A stretch of 64,000 nucleotides of DNA from assembly GCA_029168955.1 (NCBI GenBank), contig JAPDOI010000170.1, positions 1,260,001 through 1,324,000 of the forward strand. The letters are read 5' to 3'. Origin of the DNA: Aplectana chamaeleonis. Taxonomy: Eukaryota; Nematoda; Chromadorea; Rhabditida; Cosmocercidae. The position numbers were made by a program, and so were the translations under genes. Below, one piece after another: positions 46,985 through 57,891 of this stretch (position 1 is its first letter; each line of letters starts with the position of its first letter). The notes under the pieces are model-generated. The model had not been told where the DNA came from. It worked only from the letters and a program-made list of their open reading frames with translations, and made no database searches.

Positions 46985-47094
46985 CAGGGCTGTGCGGAAC
47001 TGTTCCGTTTCCGATTCCGTTTCCGTAATTCCGGTACTTTTTGAGCTGTTCCGTTCCGTTTCCGAGTTGTTGGGCCCGGAAACGGAAGAAACGG
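46985..47094. repeat. hAT-like end with GGAAACGG words, left copy
   Basis: It begins CAGGGCTGTGCGGAACTG and continues as an array of gtttcc/ggaaac words. It is almost identical in inverse to 52766-52875, differing by one 6 bp word. The flanking octamers (ctggatac here, gtgtcgag there) do not match, so the two need not be ends of one insertion. Confidence 0.75.
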
Positions 47095-47099
47095 AAATT

Positions 47100-50000
47100 T
47101 TAAGTTTTATGGGTAGGAGCTTCACTTAAAGGCAGTGTTCACGATAATCTTTAATTTTGAAATTATTCGCTATATCGATTAACTGGCCCCCGGGTAGATC
47201 TAAAATGACGTAGAAATTGAGAAAAACGCAACAGAAGTACGCGAAATCCTTAAGTATCACCCCGCCTCTTAAGTATCACAGGAATTGTTTGTTGGGACAA
47301 TGAAATCTTTTGTGGACCCGTCCTTTGCAATTCTTTACTCTCTATTGCTCCGTTCCTTCCTTAGAGCCCTAACTGATTCTACTTTGCATGAAATATTCTT
47401 CTATTTTTGATTGACACAGTTTTCCAACGGTGACAACCACCATTAACATGTTTATCCGACCGGACAACTGGCCCATGTTAAAGAATAATGTCACTGAAAT
47501 ACGACGTTTTAATGCGTTTCTCGTCATTTCTTCGTAATTTTGGTAACACTTGGAGGCCAGCGCATTGTTTTATGTGAAAAACTCGCGGATGAAAATCATC
47601 GTGATTACTGCCTTTAAAGGCAGTGTTCACGATGATTCTCGTTTCCAAGTTTTCCACTCAAAACAACGCATTGGCAACCAAGTGTTACCAAAATCACGAA
47701 GAAACGGCGAGAAACGCACTAATTCGTCTTATTTCAGTGACATTATTCTATGGCCTGGACTAGTTGTCTGGTTGAATGAACATGTTCAAGGTGGTTGTCA
47801 CCGGTAAAAAATGGGACTAGTCGAAAATGGAAGAATATTTTGAGCCAAACAGTATCATGGTCACAACGAAGAGTTCCATTGATACTTGAGAGGCGGGCTG
47901 ATACTTGAGGATTTTGTGCCCTTCTGGTGGGTTTTTTCTCGGTTTCATCGTCATTTCAGTTCTACTCGGGGCTCAAACAATCGATTTAGCGATTAATCTC
48001 AAAATCGAATATTGTTGTGAACACTGCCTTTAAAGGCAGCAGACACGCTAAAAAATGGTATCGATTTTATGATACAAATCGAAGGTTTGGAGCTGGTTGT
48101 ATTGGGAACTAACGAAAATCGAACGAAAACTGTGTGCAAATAGAGGAATAATGGGTATTTTGTTATCGGGTGAAAGTGGACGAGTTTCTCAGCGCGCGGT
48201 TGAAACAGCGAGTATTAGCAACAAAACGGTTGAGAAGCCGATCTACAATACCCGCACTAATTTACTCAAAAAAGCCGCAAAAGTCGCGAACTCGCGACTT
48301 TTGCGACTTTTCGTCATAACTCGGCCCGAAGTGATCCATTCGAGCAGTGAAGGGCATATTTCGAATCAGCATCGAGAGCTCTTTCTTCTGAGCTCTCGCA
48401 TGTCTTACGGCCAAATAAGGCATATAGGGCCAACACAATCAATCGAGTTGGTGAAAGGAAAATTCAAGTATTCTGCGGTTATTTGACGTAATTGTCCGCC
48501 ACATATGAGACATCACCACGAAAACTTCGGCAGTTATGAGTCATGCCGAAACCTCCGCCGACCAACCGCATCGGATCAATTTCATTCGGAAAGGGGCGTT
48601 TTAACCTGCCACCGACCCCCGCGATTGCCTGAGTTACTCTTCTAGATCTGAGAAACAGAAGGATTTGTCGGAACAAGCAAACATTATGCCATTGGAAAGC
48701 ACTCACCACCAGCATTCCAAATTTCGGGAACCGACTGATCGTGGATCGCCAGGGATCGGAAATCAAATGGAACCTATCGATACTTACTGCACGATTTTGA
48801 GTTTGAATAGAATAAATGGCAAAAAATCTGAGGTGGTTCTCCGAACTATTTATCATGTACAGCGAGGAGCTGCAAATATTACCAGCCCCTGAGAGGGAGT
48901 ACGGGCCTCCTTGGAAGGGCTGAATTCAAAGATCGCCCATTTAAAATCGCTGCGAACCACTTTTAACGGTCTAAATTCTCTCCAAGTTTTCCACCATGGA
49001 TGGATTAAGACGCAATTGATGAGAAAACATTGCTACTCTCTGTTAATCTAAGCAAGAGGAGGCTTGTGGTTGTAGAAATGGTGAAATATTCGAGTTTAGA
49101 AAATCAAAAAACCGAAATTTCGCAGAAAAAGTCTGTCAGCCGCAGACAGTTTGATAAACTGTTGTCTATCATGTTAATACTGTTGAGGTGGACGTGGAAT
49201 TACGTCAAATAACCGCAGAATACTTGAATTTTCCTTTCACCAACTCGATTGATTGTGTTGGCCCTATATGCCTTATTTGGCCGTAAGACATGCGAGAGCT
49301 CAGAAGAAAGAGCTCTCGATGCTGATTCGAAATATGTCCTTCACTGCTCGAATGGATCACTTCGGGCCGAGTTATGACGAAAAGTCGCAAAAGTCGCGAG
49401 TTCGCGACTTTTGCGGCTTTTTTGAGTAAATTAGTGCGGGTATTGTAGATCGGCTTCTCAACCGTTTTGTTGCTAATACTCGCTGTTTCAACCGCGCGCT
49501 GAGAAACTCGTCCAGTTTCACCCGATAACAAAATACCCATTATTCCTCTATTTGCACACAGTTTTCGTTCGATTTTCGTTAGTTCCCAATACAACCAGCT
49601 CCAAACCTTCGATTTGTATCATAAAATCGATACCATTTTTTAGCGTGTCTGCTGCCTTTAAAGACAGTGTTCACAATAATATTCGATTTTGAGATTAATC
49701 GCTAAATCGATTGTTTGACCCCCGAGTAGAACTGAAATGACGATGAAACCGAGAAAAAACCCACCAGAAGGGCACAAAATCCTCAAGTATCAGCCCGCCT
49801 CTCAAGTATCAATGGAACTCTTCGTTGTGACCATGAAATGTTTTGTGGACCCGTCTTTTGCAATTCTCCATTGTGTGTTGCTCCGTTCTTTCCTTCGGGC
49901 CCTAACTAATACTGTTTGGCTCAAAATATTCTTCCATTTTCGATTAGTCCCATTTTTTACCGGTGACAACCACCTTGAACATGTTCATTCAACCAGACAA

Positions 50001-50176
50001 CTAGTCCAGGCCATAGAATAATGTCACTGAAATAAGACGAATTAGTGCGTTTCTCGCCGTTTCTTCGTGATTTTGGTAACACTTGATTGCCAACGCATGG
50101 TTTTGAGTGGAAAACTTGGAAACGAGAATCATCGTGAACACTGCCTTTAAGTGAAGCTCCTACCCATAAAACTTAA
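47100..50176. repeat. Large palindromic chain of four TTAA-type MITEs
   Basis: Four elements share TTAA junctions: A2 47126-47617, A2 47614-48033, long-TIR B 48030-49661, and A2 49658-50150 in inverse. The outermost 26 bp, 47100-47125 ('agttttatgggtaggagctt'), recurs in inverse at 50151-50176. So the palindrome extends past the MITEs on both sides. The left arm has the extra first A2, and its second A2 has lost about 73 bp compared with the right arm. Confidence 0.9.
48030..49661. mobile_element. Long-TIR element, subfamily B, 466 bp arms
   Basis: 48030-48495 and 49196-49661 are inverse copies with no insertion or deletion and very few substitutions. A 129-codon frame occurs in both arms and differs by one residue (Ser/Thr). 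That frame is matched by no family I know and exists twice only because of the symmetry. The 700 bp centre (48496-49195) contains no recognisable transposase. Such arms would give a long dsRNA if transcribed. Confidence 0.9.
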
Positions 50177-50645
50177 AACAAAAACTGTTACAAATGGGAG
50201 AAAACATTTCAAGAAGAGAAACCAATCTTACCCTAAACACTAGCTGATCGACCGAAAAAACCATGAGTTTTGGCAAACACCACGAATTGATATACCATAT
50301 ACTTAGTGCACTGGCCGCAACTGCACCACTGAATTTCGGGAGATGATAGACTGTAATTGCGAAACAATAGAATGGTAAATATAATTCTAAACCTCGGTCA
50401 CCAATTTAGGAAAAACAATCGTGGCTCAGCCCATAGAGATCTGAGGTCAAAAACAGTCCTTGAGAGGGAACAGTTGAGTGTTGCAACGAGTTCGGAGTCC
50501 GGATTAGCATTGATTCATTTCAATTCGACAATCGGAAACCTAATTTGACGATTAACCTGTATTCCAAAGGGAAATTCATACTCGTCGATCGCGTGCGTAT
50601 GCGAGCGTATGCTGCGTCTCCTTGCTCATTATGTTCTCGTTGCCT

Positions 50646-51125
50646 AAAGCCTAGTTTTGACTGCATCGCTGCTGTTTTTCATCGCAGCGATTTTGCGCCC
50701 GCCGCTGCAGCGATGTAGCAGCAGCAGCGATTCTGTTCATAGTGCATAGGCCCACGTATGATAGAAGAAATTCAATCAATCAGTGGAAATAATGGCTGGT
50801 AATCATCAATAACGCGTTTCGACTCGAAAACACTGATCTTGCCATGTGAAAGGGTCAACGTTCACTAAACGAAACGTGTCATTCGCTGGCAATCGCTCCA
50901 TCGCTGCCATTTTGGCCGCGATGGAGCGATGGTCAGCGACCATTGAGAATCGCTCTTCAAGCAGCGATGCAGTTAAACATAGGATTCCTTCGCCGCGACC
51001 CAGCGATGTAGGACGTTTGCCACGAAGCGATCACAATTGGAGCGGCTTTCCATTACGCGCGATGAAGATGGAACAGTTGTCCCTCGCATGGCCGCAGCGA
51101 TCACCTACAGTCAAAACTAGGCTTA
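50646..51125. repeat. Inverted-end element filled with GCAGCGAT words
   Basis: 'aagcctagttttgactg' at 50647 and 'cagtcaaaactaggctt' ending at 51124 are exact inverse copies. The interior repeats gcagcgat/atcgctgc and near variants many times. No coding content. Confidence 0.8.
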
Positions 51126-51383
51126 AAACATCGACCGAAACATGTCAAAAACGGGATTAACTAGGCCTGGCAGTTAGCTGCTAGCCTTGACGGTTGCTCT
51201 GACGTATATGAAATGCGGGAATCACTCCGTCCCTTTGCTCTCGTTGTCAAAAGAACTGTTTGTTGCGAAAATAAAGCCTTTCGTGTTTCCTTTCTTGGAA
51301 ATAGCTGCTTCTTTTCGGCGACTTTCCTTGTTTTCGAGCTCAACTAATGCCCTTTTTGTTCATAATTCATATGTAGTGCCCAC

Positions 51384-51490
51384 CAGTGCTGTGCGGAAAT
51401 AATTTTCAGGATTTCCGGAAACGGAAACGGAAGAAAAATGACTGAAAATCGCCGGAAACGGAAATCCGGAAACGGAAACGGAAGTGAACT
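51384..51490. repeat. hAT-like end with GGAAACGG words, second type
   Basis: It starts CAGTGCTGTGCGGAAATAA and is followed by 'tttccggaaacggaaacgga' arrays. No matching opposite end or 8 bp duplication was found. Confidence 0.6.
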
Positions 51491-51656
51491 AAAACTTGTA
51501 GTATGATTAAATGGCAGGTTTCTGTCGCTGCTCATGGCATGCAGATGTACTTCTGTAGCTTGTGATCTCAATCTACTCCCTCAAGCACCAGTGGGGCTAC
51601 GGTCTAAAACTGCAAGCAAGCCGAGTACAAATAGATTTAAAGCATGAAAGGAATAC

Positions 51657-52175
51657 GTGCTGCTGCTGCAAGTTCTCCTAGTGAGCTGCAAACAAGTCTG
51701 CTTGAGCAACTTCTTCTCTAGAGTGCTGCTGATCTCTCTGATGTCGAGTTTCTACCTTCGACTGATTTTTCCAGTGCGATCGGTGTTCTACGACGGCTGC
51801 GGGTACATACATATAGCATTCACCATTGTTGAGAGAGCAGACGTCCGTTTGAGGCCGATCCCAGAAGGTGATCTGAAGTACTCGATTTTCCGGATATCAA
51901 TTTTGGACGCTGAAAGGATGGTACTTGCTGCGCATCACGAGAAAATAATTCTTCTAGTGGACCGAGATCATGCCTTTGTTGCGTGCCTTGGCGAGATTGT
52001 CGTCCTTGCTGCGAGCCATTACAAGGATAGCATTTCTAGCTCCGGTAGGAAGAGGTGGTGGCTCAGAGACTCTCTTCATTTGAATAACGTGCTGCTGCTA
52101 GCACATGTAATGAGGGGCCGCACTCCGGGCCGACATCGAGTTGAATCCCTCGTCGGCAGCAACAGGTGCTGCTAG
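51657..52175. other. Repeat-derived segment, no valid gene
   Basis: A 172-codon open frame on the + strand lies opposite the broken - strand sequence related to 32960-33193, so the + frame is probably fortuitous. The region around it is rich in 'gtgctgctgctagcac'-type words. Confidence 0.4.
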
Positions 52176-52765
52176 CTGTAGCACAAGCTGCCGATGAGAA
52201 GTGGTCGAAACCCAGCATGCGTTGGCAGCACGTGCTGTTGAAAACGAGGAGTCGGGGGCTATGGCGTGCAAATGCTATGGCGCTGAAGTTGAGCCCCGCG
52301 AGTGCGTGAGTAGCTAGAGAGACGAAGAGGAAAAGTTTCTACCTCTCTGGTCCCTCAATCGGAGGACTCGATTGTAACAAAGTATGGTATTGATGCATGG
52401 AACTGCATTGGCCAGCCAATAGTTCAGCGCTTCGAAAAAGTTTTGATAAAGAGTTGTAAAAGCGAACTGTGATGGTTTTCAACTGAGATGAGACTGATAA
52501 CCACGGTTCGACTGCAAGATAACACCACTTACTCACCCGCGCAACAGTACCTAAAGTATGCCTTCTTTAGCCGCCAAGGTCAAGCCCACGTTGGGATCGT
52601 CCTGTGCGTTGGTGGAAGGGGGAAGGGGCGTATACCGTGTGACTATTGGAAGGAGCGGTACACCGATCCAAACGATCAGAATCAGACTCACGCTGTGATG
52701 ATCGCAGAGGTACCGCGGCTTTGTGCGCTGGGAAAGCATGACCATTCTTCTTGTAGTACTATTTT

Positions 52766-52875
52766 CTTCCGTTTCCGGGCCCAACAACTCGGAAACGGAA
52801 ACGGAACGGAACAGCTCAAAAAGTACCGGAATTACGGAAACGGAATCGGAAACGGAACAGTTCCGCACAGCCCTG
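52766..52875. repeat. hAT-like end with GGAAACGG words, right copy
   Basis: It ends GCGGAACTG-type inverse CCGCACAGCCCTG at 52875. See 46985-47094 for its near-identical inverse partner 5.8 kb away. Confidence 0.75.
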
Positions 52876-52995
52876 GTGTCGAGACGCTATTGCGGACCGG
52901 AGTTTGGCCCAGATAAGCACAGTATGCACTGTGCGTTGCAAAATCTCAGAGCGCAATTAATTAAACTATACTGTAGCGCTTCTCCCGTTAAACAC

Positions 52996-53476
52996 TTAAA
53001 GGCACTGTTCGCCACAAACTTCATCCTCGAATTTTTTTGACAAACGCTTCTCGTGGCTCTCAGAAGCAGAACAAAAAAAACGGGACGAAACCCGGGAGCC
53101 GCAAAACGGCTTAGAAAAGTGGGCGAACCCCGCCACTGTGGGCAAGTCCGGCCCCTTTCCGCCCCTTGAGGTGAACAAAGAAACACTCGAAATCGTGAGA
53201 TGAACGAAGGTTTCCGATAAAAAGCCCCGTTCTTCCCTTCATTCTCAACTTCTCTCTTTACTCAGGCCAGCTCGCATACATTGGCTGCAAAAGACGGAAG
53301 TTACAAGCCTCGGACAACTCGTCCACCATGCTTCCCTAGCTCAATTTTTGAGGGATCATAACTCCATTCCCAGAAGGTTTCGTACAATTCCAGAAGCGTC
53401 ATTGGAATCAGAATGGGACCGTTTCCAAGATAGGCAAAAAACAGGAAAGCGATTTTTATCGCGAACAGTGCCTTCA
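52996..53476. repeat. TTAA-type MITE, subfamily A1, diverged
   Basis: It opens 'ttaaaggcactgttcgcc' and closes 'atcgcgaacagtgccttca'. The interior includes the A1 hallmark words. Confidence 0.85.
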
Positions 53477-53849
53477 AAAGCATCGTCCACGATGAATTTC
53501 GTTTTCGAGTTCTCCATATACAGTAAGAGCTATAGTACCCTATATAAGAGCTACGTTGAAAAAGCCGCAAGAAAGTTACTGAAAACTCCCTTCTTCGGAC
53601 CGAAAATTTCTCAATCGACTTTTGAGAAAGGAAGAGTCGATCGTTAGAGGTCGCTGTTTTGACCATGGATCACGCGATCAAATGAAGTTCATCTTTCTTT
53701 CAAACGATTTGTGGAGAAGGAAAGGATAACCGATCGTGTCGAAAAGTCATTCTTCACGTGATCATATAATATATTCCATCAATTTCCTCTCGTTTGTACT
53801 ATATGAATTGCTGATCAGTTATGGTTTCCGTTTCCACTTTAGTCTGACG

Positions 53850-53960
53850 CATGGACCAGGCGGCTGGCTGTGCGGGGTTGGCGGCCTCACAGGAGGATGG
53901 GGTTTCGATTCGCGCGGGGTGATCTACCACCGCAGCCCCGTTCACTCATCAGACTAAAAT
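53850..53960 (+). other. Possible tRNA-derived short element
   Basis: The ends 'tttagtctgacg' and 'catcagactaaaa' are inverted. Inside, 'tggctgtgcgg' and 'ggtttcgattc' sit about 35 bp apart. These resemble the A and B boxes of a Pol III tRNA promoter and the spacing is right, but no cloverleaf can be folded with confidence. Confidence 0.3.
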
Positions 53961-54281
53961 GATTGCGCGAACTCTACGTATACGGTGGCTGATAGCAATT
54001 TGTGCCAGATGGCTGACGGGGTGCCGTCCTCGTTTCTTCACACGTGGTATGTCCCGTCATTCTGGTTCGCTCTCGTGCAGCGACGGCGAATTAAGGGAAG
54101 TACAGGCCTGCTACAACTCGTCCAGTAAATTTTTACCCTCAAAATATAAGAATTTTTGAAGCGCCACAACTTTGTTTATAGGGGCCTTGAGCGATGACAG
54201 AGATACTATTGTGATCAGCGTGTGATTTTTTCCAAGATAAGCATAAAACTTGAAATTGAACTTCTTGGGTGTTCTGTGCAT

Positions 54282-54738
54282 TTTAGGGAAGTGTTCACGA
54301 TAAATCTCACTTTCAATATCTCCACGGTTTACAGAAGGTCTGGTGCCCTATATAGCGAAGGACGCTTGAAAAGGACGCGAAAGTCGCGTTTTGGAGCCAA
54401 GATAGGTCCTCCCTAGTTCACGTTGAATTTTGAGCGTGGAGGAATTGACCGCTATGAAGGATGATACCTATCAGTGCAATGAAGAGATCAGCTCACTTAT
54501 CAGCACTTCCTTGACTTGATCATTCCTGTAATCTGAGTCTTCATTTGTTCACATTGAGGGGACAGAAATGGGGCACGGGGCGGTTTTGGGACTACAAAAC
54601 GCTTGTTTGCAGCCGTTATTTTGTCACTCCTGGCTCGTTTTCTACCGTTCTTTCGACACTGGGAGCCTTGGGTCCTTCTCGTCTATCATTTCACCGCGGA
54701 AAGTCACCGATGATGATCATTGTGAACGCCGCCTTCAA
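54282..54738. repeat. TTAA-type MITE, subfamily A3, diverged
   Basis: A decayed left end, 'tagggaagtgttcacgat', and a right end, 'cattgtgaacgccgccttcaa'. The interior matches 29455-29923. Confidence 0.82.
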
Positions 54739-55212
54739 AGGCACAGAACACTAGAGGCATCTGAGATTTCCACATAATGGTGAAGTAGACCCACCTAGTA
54801 TAACACCTAACAAGTGCGAGCCCTTAAATTCTCCGAATAAACGGGATATAGGAGAAAGCCACTCTGGTGCACCCACACCAGGAAGCCACTTTGACACGCC
54901 AATTTTACGATCTTTCGAGCTCAGCAGTGGCGAGATGAGCGATGGTGTCCGATCAAGAGCTCTGTTCTCCCCTTCCTTCTCGGCCTCTCTCTTTGTTCGG
55001 GTCGGCTCACATACATCGGCTGAAAATGACGAAAGTTACAAGCCACGGCTAACTCGTCCACCATGCCTTCGCAACTCAATTTTTGAGAGGCCATAACTCC
55101 TATCCAGGGTGTCTTGTACGATTCCAGAGACACCATTGGAATCAACGTCGGGCCGCTTTGAAGATGGGTAAAAAAACAGAAAAAAGTTTCTGAGGTTGTA
55201 CTGTGCTTTTGA
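54734..55212. repeat. Chimeric D/A1 MITE
   Basis: The ends are of D type ('aaaggcacagaacac'; 'gtactgtgctttt'), but the right half carries the A1 hallmark ('actcgtccaccatg') and the left half the sequence that flanks the mariner at 19996-20090. It shares its terminal tetramer with the A3 element on the left, and a half B-type end (ttgaaggcagcgtacacgc) abuts on the right. Confidence 0.7.
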
Positions 55213-55387
55213 AGGCAGCGTACACGCAAAAACCGAGTTCAATTTTTTTCACTATTTTGAGAAAGTAGGGCCTGCCAGGTTGTTATATGTATATCGCCAA
55301 GAAGCCACCCAAAATACTCAAATTTGTGAGTAAAACTCATTCAAAAATCCCGTAGCATTCAGCTTCCTACCATCTATATTTGCCTTA

Positions 55388-55428
55388 GTGTGTGTGTGTG
55401 TGTCTGAGTGTCTGTGTGTGTGTGCTAA
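55388..55428. repeat. GT microsatellite
   Basis: 'gtgtgtgtgtgtgt' followed by interrupted gtgtctgtgtgtgtgtg. No gene attached. Confidence 0.9.
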
Positions 55429-55965
55429 TGAACGGAAATTAGTCATGTCGTTAACAATTGACACCCGGCTGTCACACAAAATGTCCGCGTGTGCAGCAGC
55501 TCAGATAAAAACAGCCCACTTCCCGCCGGCCAAGACGGGACGACTTCGCGCGGCGCCAATTTCGTGGGCGTGGCACGGCTCCCCACTTCCCGCGGAGAGA
55601 GGGGCTTTCCCGTCTTCCCGCGGAGTGTCGGCGAGCAGTCGGCTATTCCTGGGGATCATCGAACAGTCACTCCTCGACTCCCACTTTGATATCATCCTTG
55701 CACCACCCACTAGAGTGGAGCCAATGAACGATTGCTGAGCAGCAAACGCTGTGCTGAGACTCTTTCCAAAACCCGCGCTGTGTGCGACGCTGGCCTTGGG
55801 CAGGTGAACCACTGTCCGTTAATGACGTCTGCGAATGGGAAGGCTGCAAGGAGCAGTGAGTTTAGGAAGCTTCCCCGTATAAGGTCACTCCTTACTTGTC
55901 AATAGCAGTTCAAGATGAAATCCCCAGAAGCGGATTTTTGAAATTTTGTTTGAACAGACCTTTAC
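55429..55965. other. GC-rich spacer, no gene recognised
   Basis: Open on several frames of both strands, as expected from GC richness. It holds an inverted pair, 'cttcccgcggaga'/'cttcccgcggagtgt', used as direct words. No domain is seen. Confidence 0.4.
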
Positions 55966-56455
55966 TTAAAGGCAGTGTTCACGATAATCTTCAATTCTGA
56001 GATTATTCGCTGAATTGATTAAGTGGCCCCCGGGTAGAACTAAAATGACGTTGAAACTGAGCAAAACGCACCAGAAGTGCTCGAAATTCTTAAGTATCAC
56101 CCCGCCTCTTAAGTATCACAGGAAGTGTTTGTTGCGACAATGAAATTTTTGTGGATCCGTCTTTGCAATTCTTTACTATCTATTGCTTCGTTCTTTCCTT
56201 AGGGCCCTAACTAATCCTGTTTTGCCTGAATTATTCTTCCATTTTTGATTAGCTCCATTTTTTACCGGTGACAATCGCTGTGAACATGTTCATCCGATCG
56301 GACAACTAGTCCATGCTTTGAAATAGTGTCACTGAAATACGACGTTTTAATGCGTTTCTCGCCGTTTCTTCGTAATTTTGGTAATACTTTGGGGGCAACG
56401 CATTGTTTTATGTGAAAAACTCGGGGACGAAAATCATCGTGAACACTGCCTTTAA
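55966..56455. repeat. TTAA-type MITE, subfamily A2, intact
   Basis: It opens TTAAAGGCAGTGTTCACGAT and ends in the exact inverse. It contains the two internal cttaagtatcac motifs, one of which was the target of the nested insertion at 43559. Confidence 0.92.
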
Positions 56456-57009
56456 AGGGTGATTTTTGAACGCAAACTGCTTTAAAATTGTCTTCTGTCA
56501 GTCATCAGATTGGCCGTAAGGCAGAAGGACCGCAGAGTGCTTGTGCAACGTGTACGGGCAGTAAACCAAACGGCGCTGCCGACTGCCCGGGATCGATCTA
56601 TTGGCCTTCCGCGGGAAGGGTTACGGGACGTCGGCTAGTGGTATCGCGGGAAGTGTGATGTCTCCATCTGAGAGTGGCGATTGACCTTTCGTGTCAAAGG
56701 GCAAACAAGAGATCAGATAGATCTGACTGAGTACCGTTCCACGACATGAATTTTGCTTCAATCGTACATATTGCTCCAACTGTTCATTCAAAATCACTTT
56801 CTGGAGAGACAGCTTTCTGGCATAAGCTCAAGAACTGAGCAGTACATCAATCTACCCCGAACACTTCACCAAGCCATGGAGAAGTGTGACATTACTTTCT
56901 TCGCGGGTTCTCTTCTTTCAAATCTGTGTCAGACCGAAAAGGGTTATGCATTGCATTGCAAAAGTACTTTGCGTGAGCTTGATCGCGATTTGGTTAGTGA
57001 AAAATCGTC

Positions 57010-57232
57010 CGCGGTTGTGCCCCGCTTCTCCCCAGCAAGACGGAGGAGGTAAGGTCGAGTAAGAGTCCCTCTGGAGTCGCGGTAGAGTTGTGGAAGCGTG
57101 ACCCACGGAGATGTCGCAGAGGAGACGCGGCAGAGTCGCGGAAGAGTCAAGGATCGCGACGGGAGTTTTGGTACAGTCTGGGACCGCGGTGGAGTCGCGG
57201 GGCATTAGCGGAAGAGTCGCGGCGCCTCAGAG
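57010..57232. repeat. AGTCGCGG word tract
   Basis: The words agtcgcgg, gaagagtcgcgg and gagtcgcggggc recur through about 220 bp next to the G repeat. I could not find paired inverted ends. Confidence 0.65.
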
Positions 57233-57234
57233 AA

Positions 57235-57690
57235 ATCGACACATCGTCATATCTCGCTTCAAAATTGACCATATGAGTTTTTGAGATAGTTTTAGTGTTC
57301 CTTTCAGTTGAGTGAATGCAGTAGTACGTGTAGAAAGTCTTTTCGACCCCGGTGTCCCGTTGAAAAATCTGCATTTACTTCCAGAACTCACATTGACCAC
57401 AGGTCAAAACATGACAGATTTCTGCTATCATGATCGTCTGACTAGTTCATAATGAGGGATAAGGTGATTCTAATATTCATTCTTCATGCATTTTTCGGTG
57501 CTTTTTTGAGTTGAATCTATTATTTTGTAACACTGTCGTATGGAACTCAAGGAAAGCAAATCAGAAATCACTTCAAAATTGAAATCGGACCACTTTGAAG
57601 CAAGTTACAGCGATGCGGCGCTTTTTGAGCGCATCAAACTCCGCGAACCGCTTTTTCTGCAAAAAAAAATGCGCGGTACTGCATGGGGTC
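57235..57690. repeat. Dispersed repeat family G
   Basis: Collinear with 9340-9775. Confidence 0.7.
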
Positions 57691-57891
57691 AAGACTGTTG
57701 AGCACAGCGAGCCACTGCTCTGCAATTCATATAATCCACGGATCCTAAAGCACGCCCACAAGTACGCCGCGAAGCGGCGTGGCTTGGTTCAAACACTGGA
57801 TTAAGAAGAAAAACCCAAATGTGGTTTTCTGCGCGGACGCTGCCTTCAAGTGCTCAAATGGTGCAGGAACTTTTCGAACACACTACATATA

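Noticed and set aside
48097..48486. A 129-codon open frame found in two near-identical copies (also 49205-49594 in inverse)
   Set aside because: The duplication is explained by the arms of the palindromic B element. There is no recognisable domain, and the single-arm relative at 1799-2302 does not keep the frame.
52488..52916. A 142-codon open frame on the + strand, with a similar Thr/Glu-rich frame opposite 46769-47125
   Set aside because: The shared peptide is the translation of the GGAAACGG word array at the hAT-like ends, not a protein.
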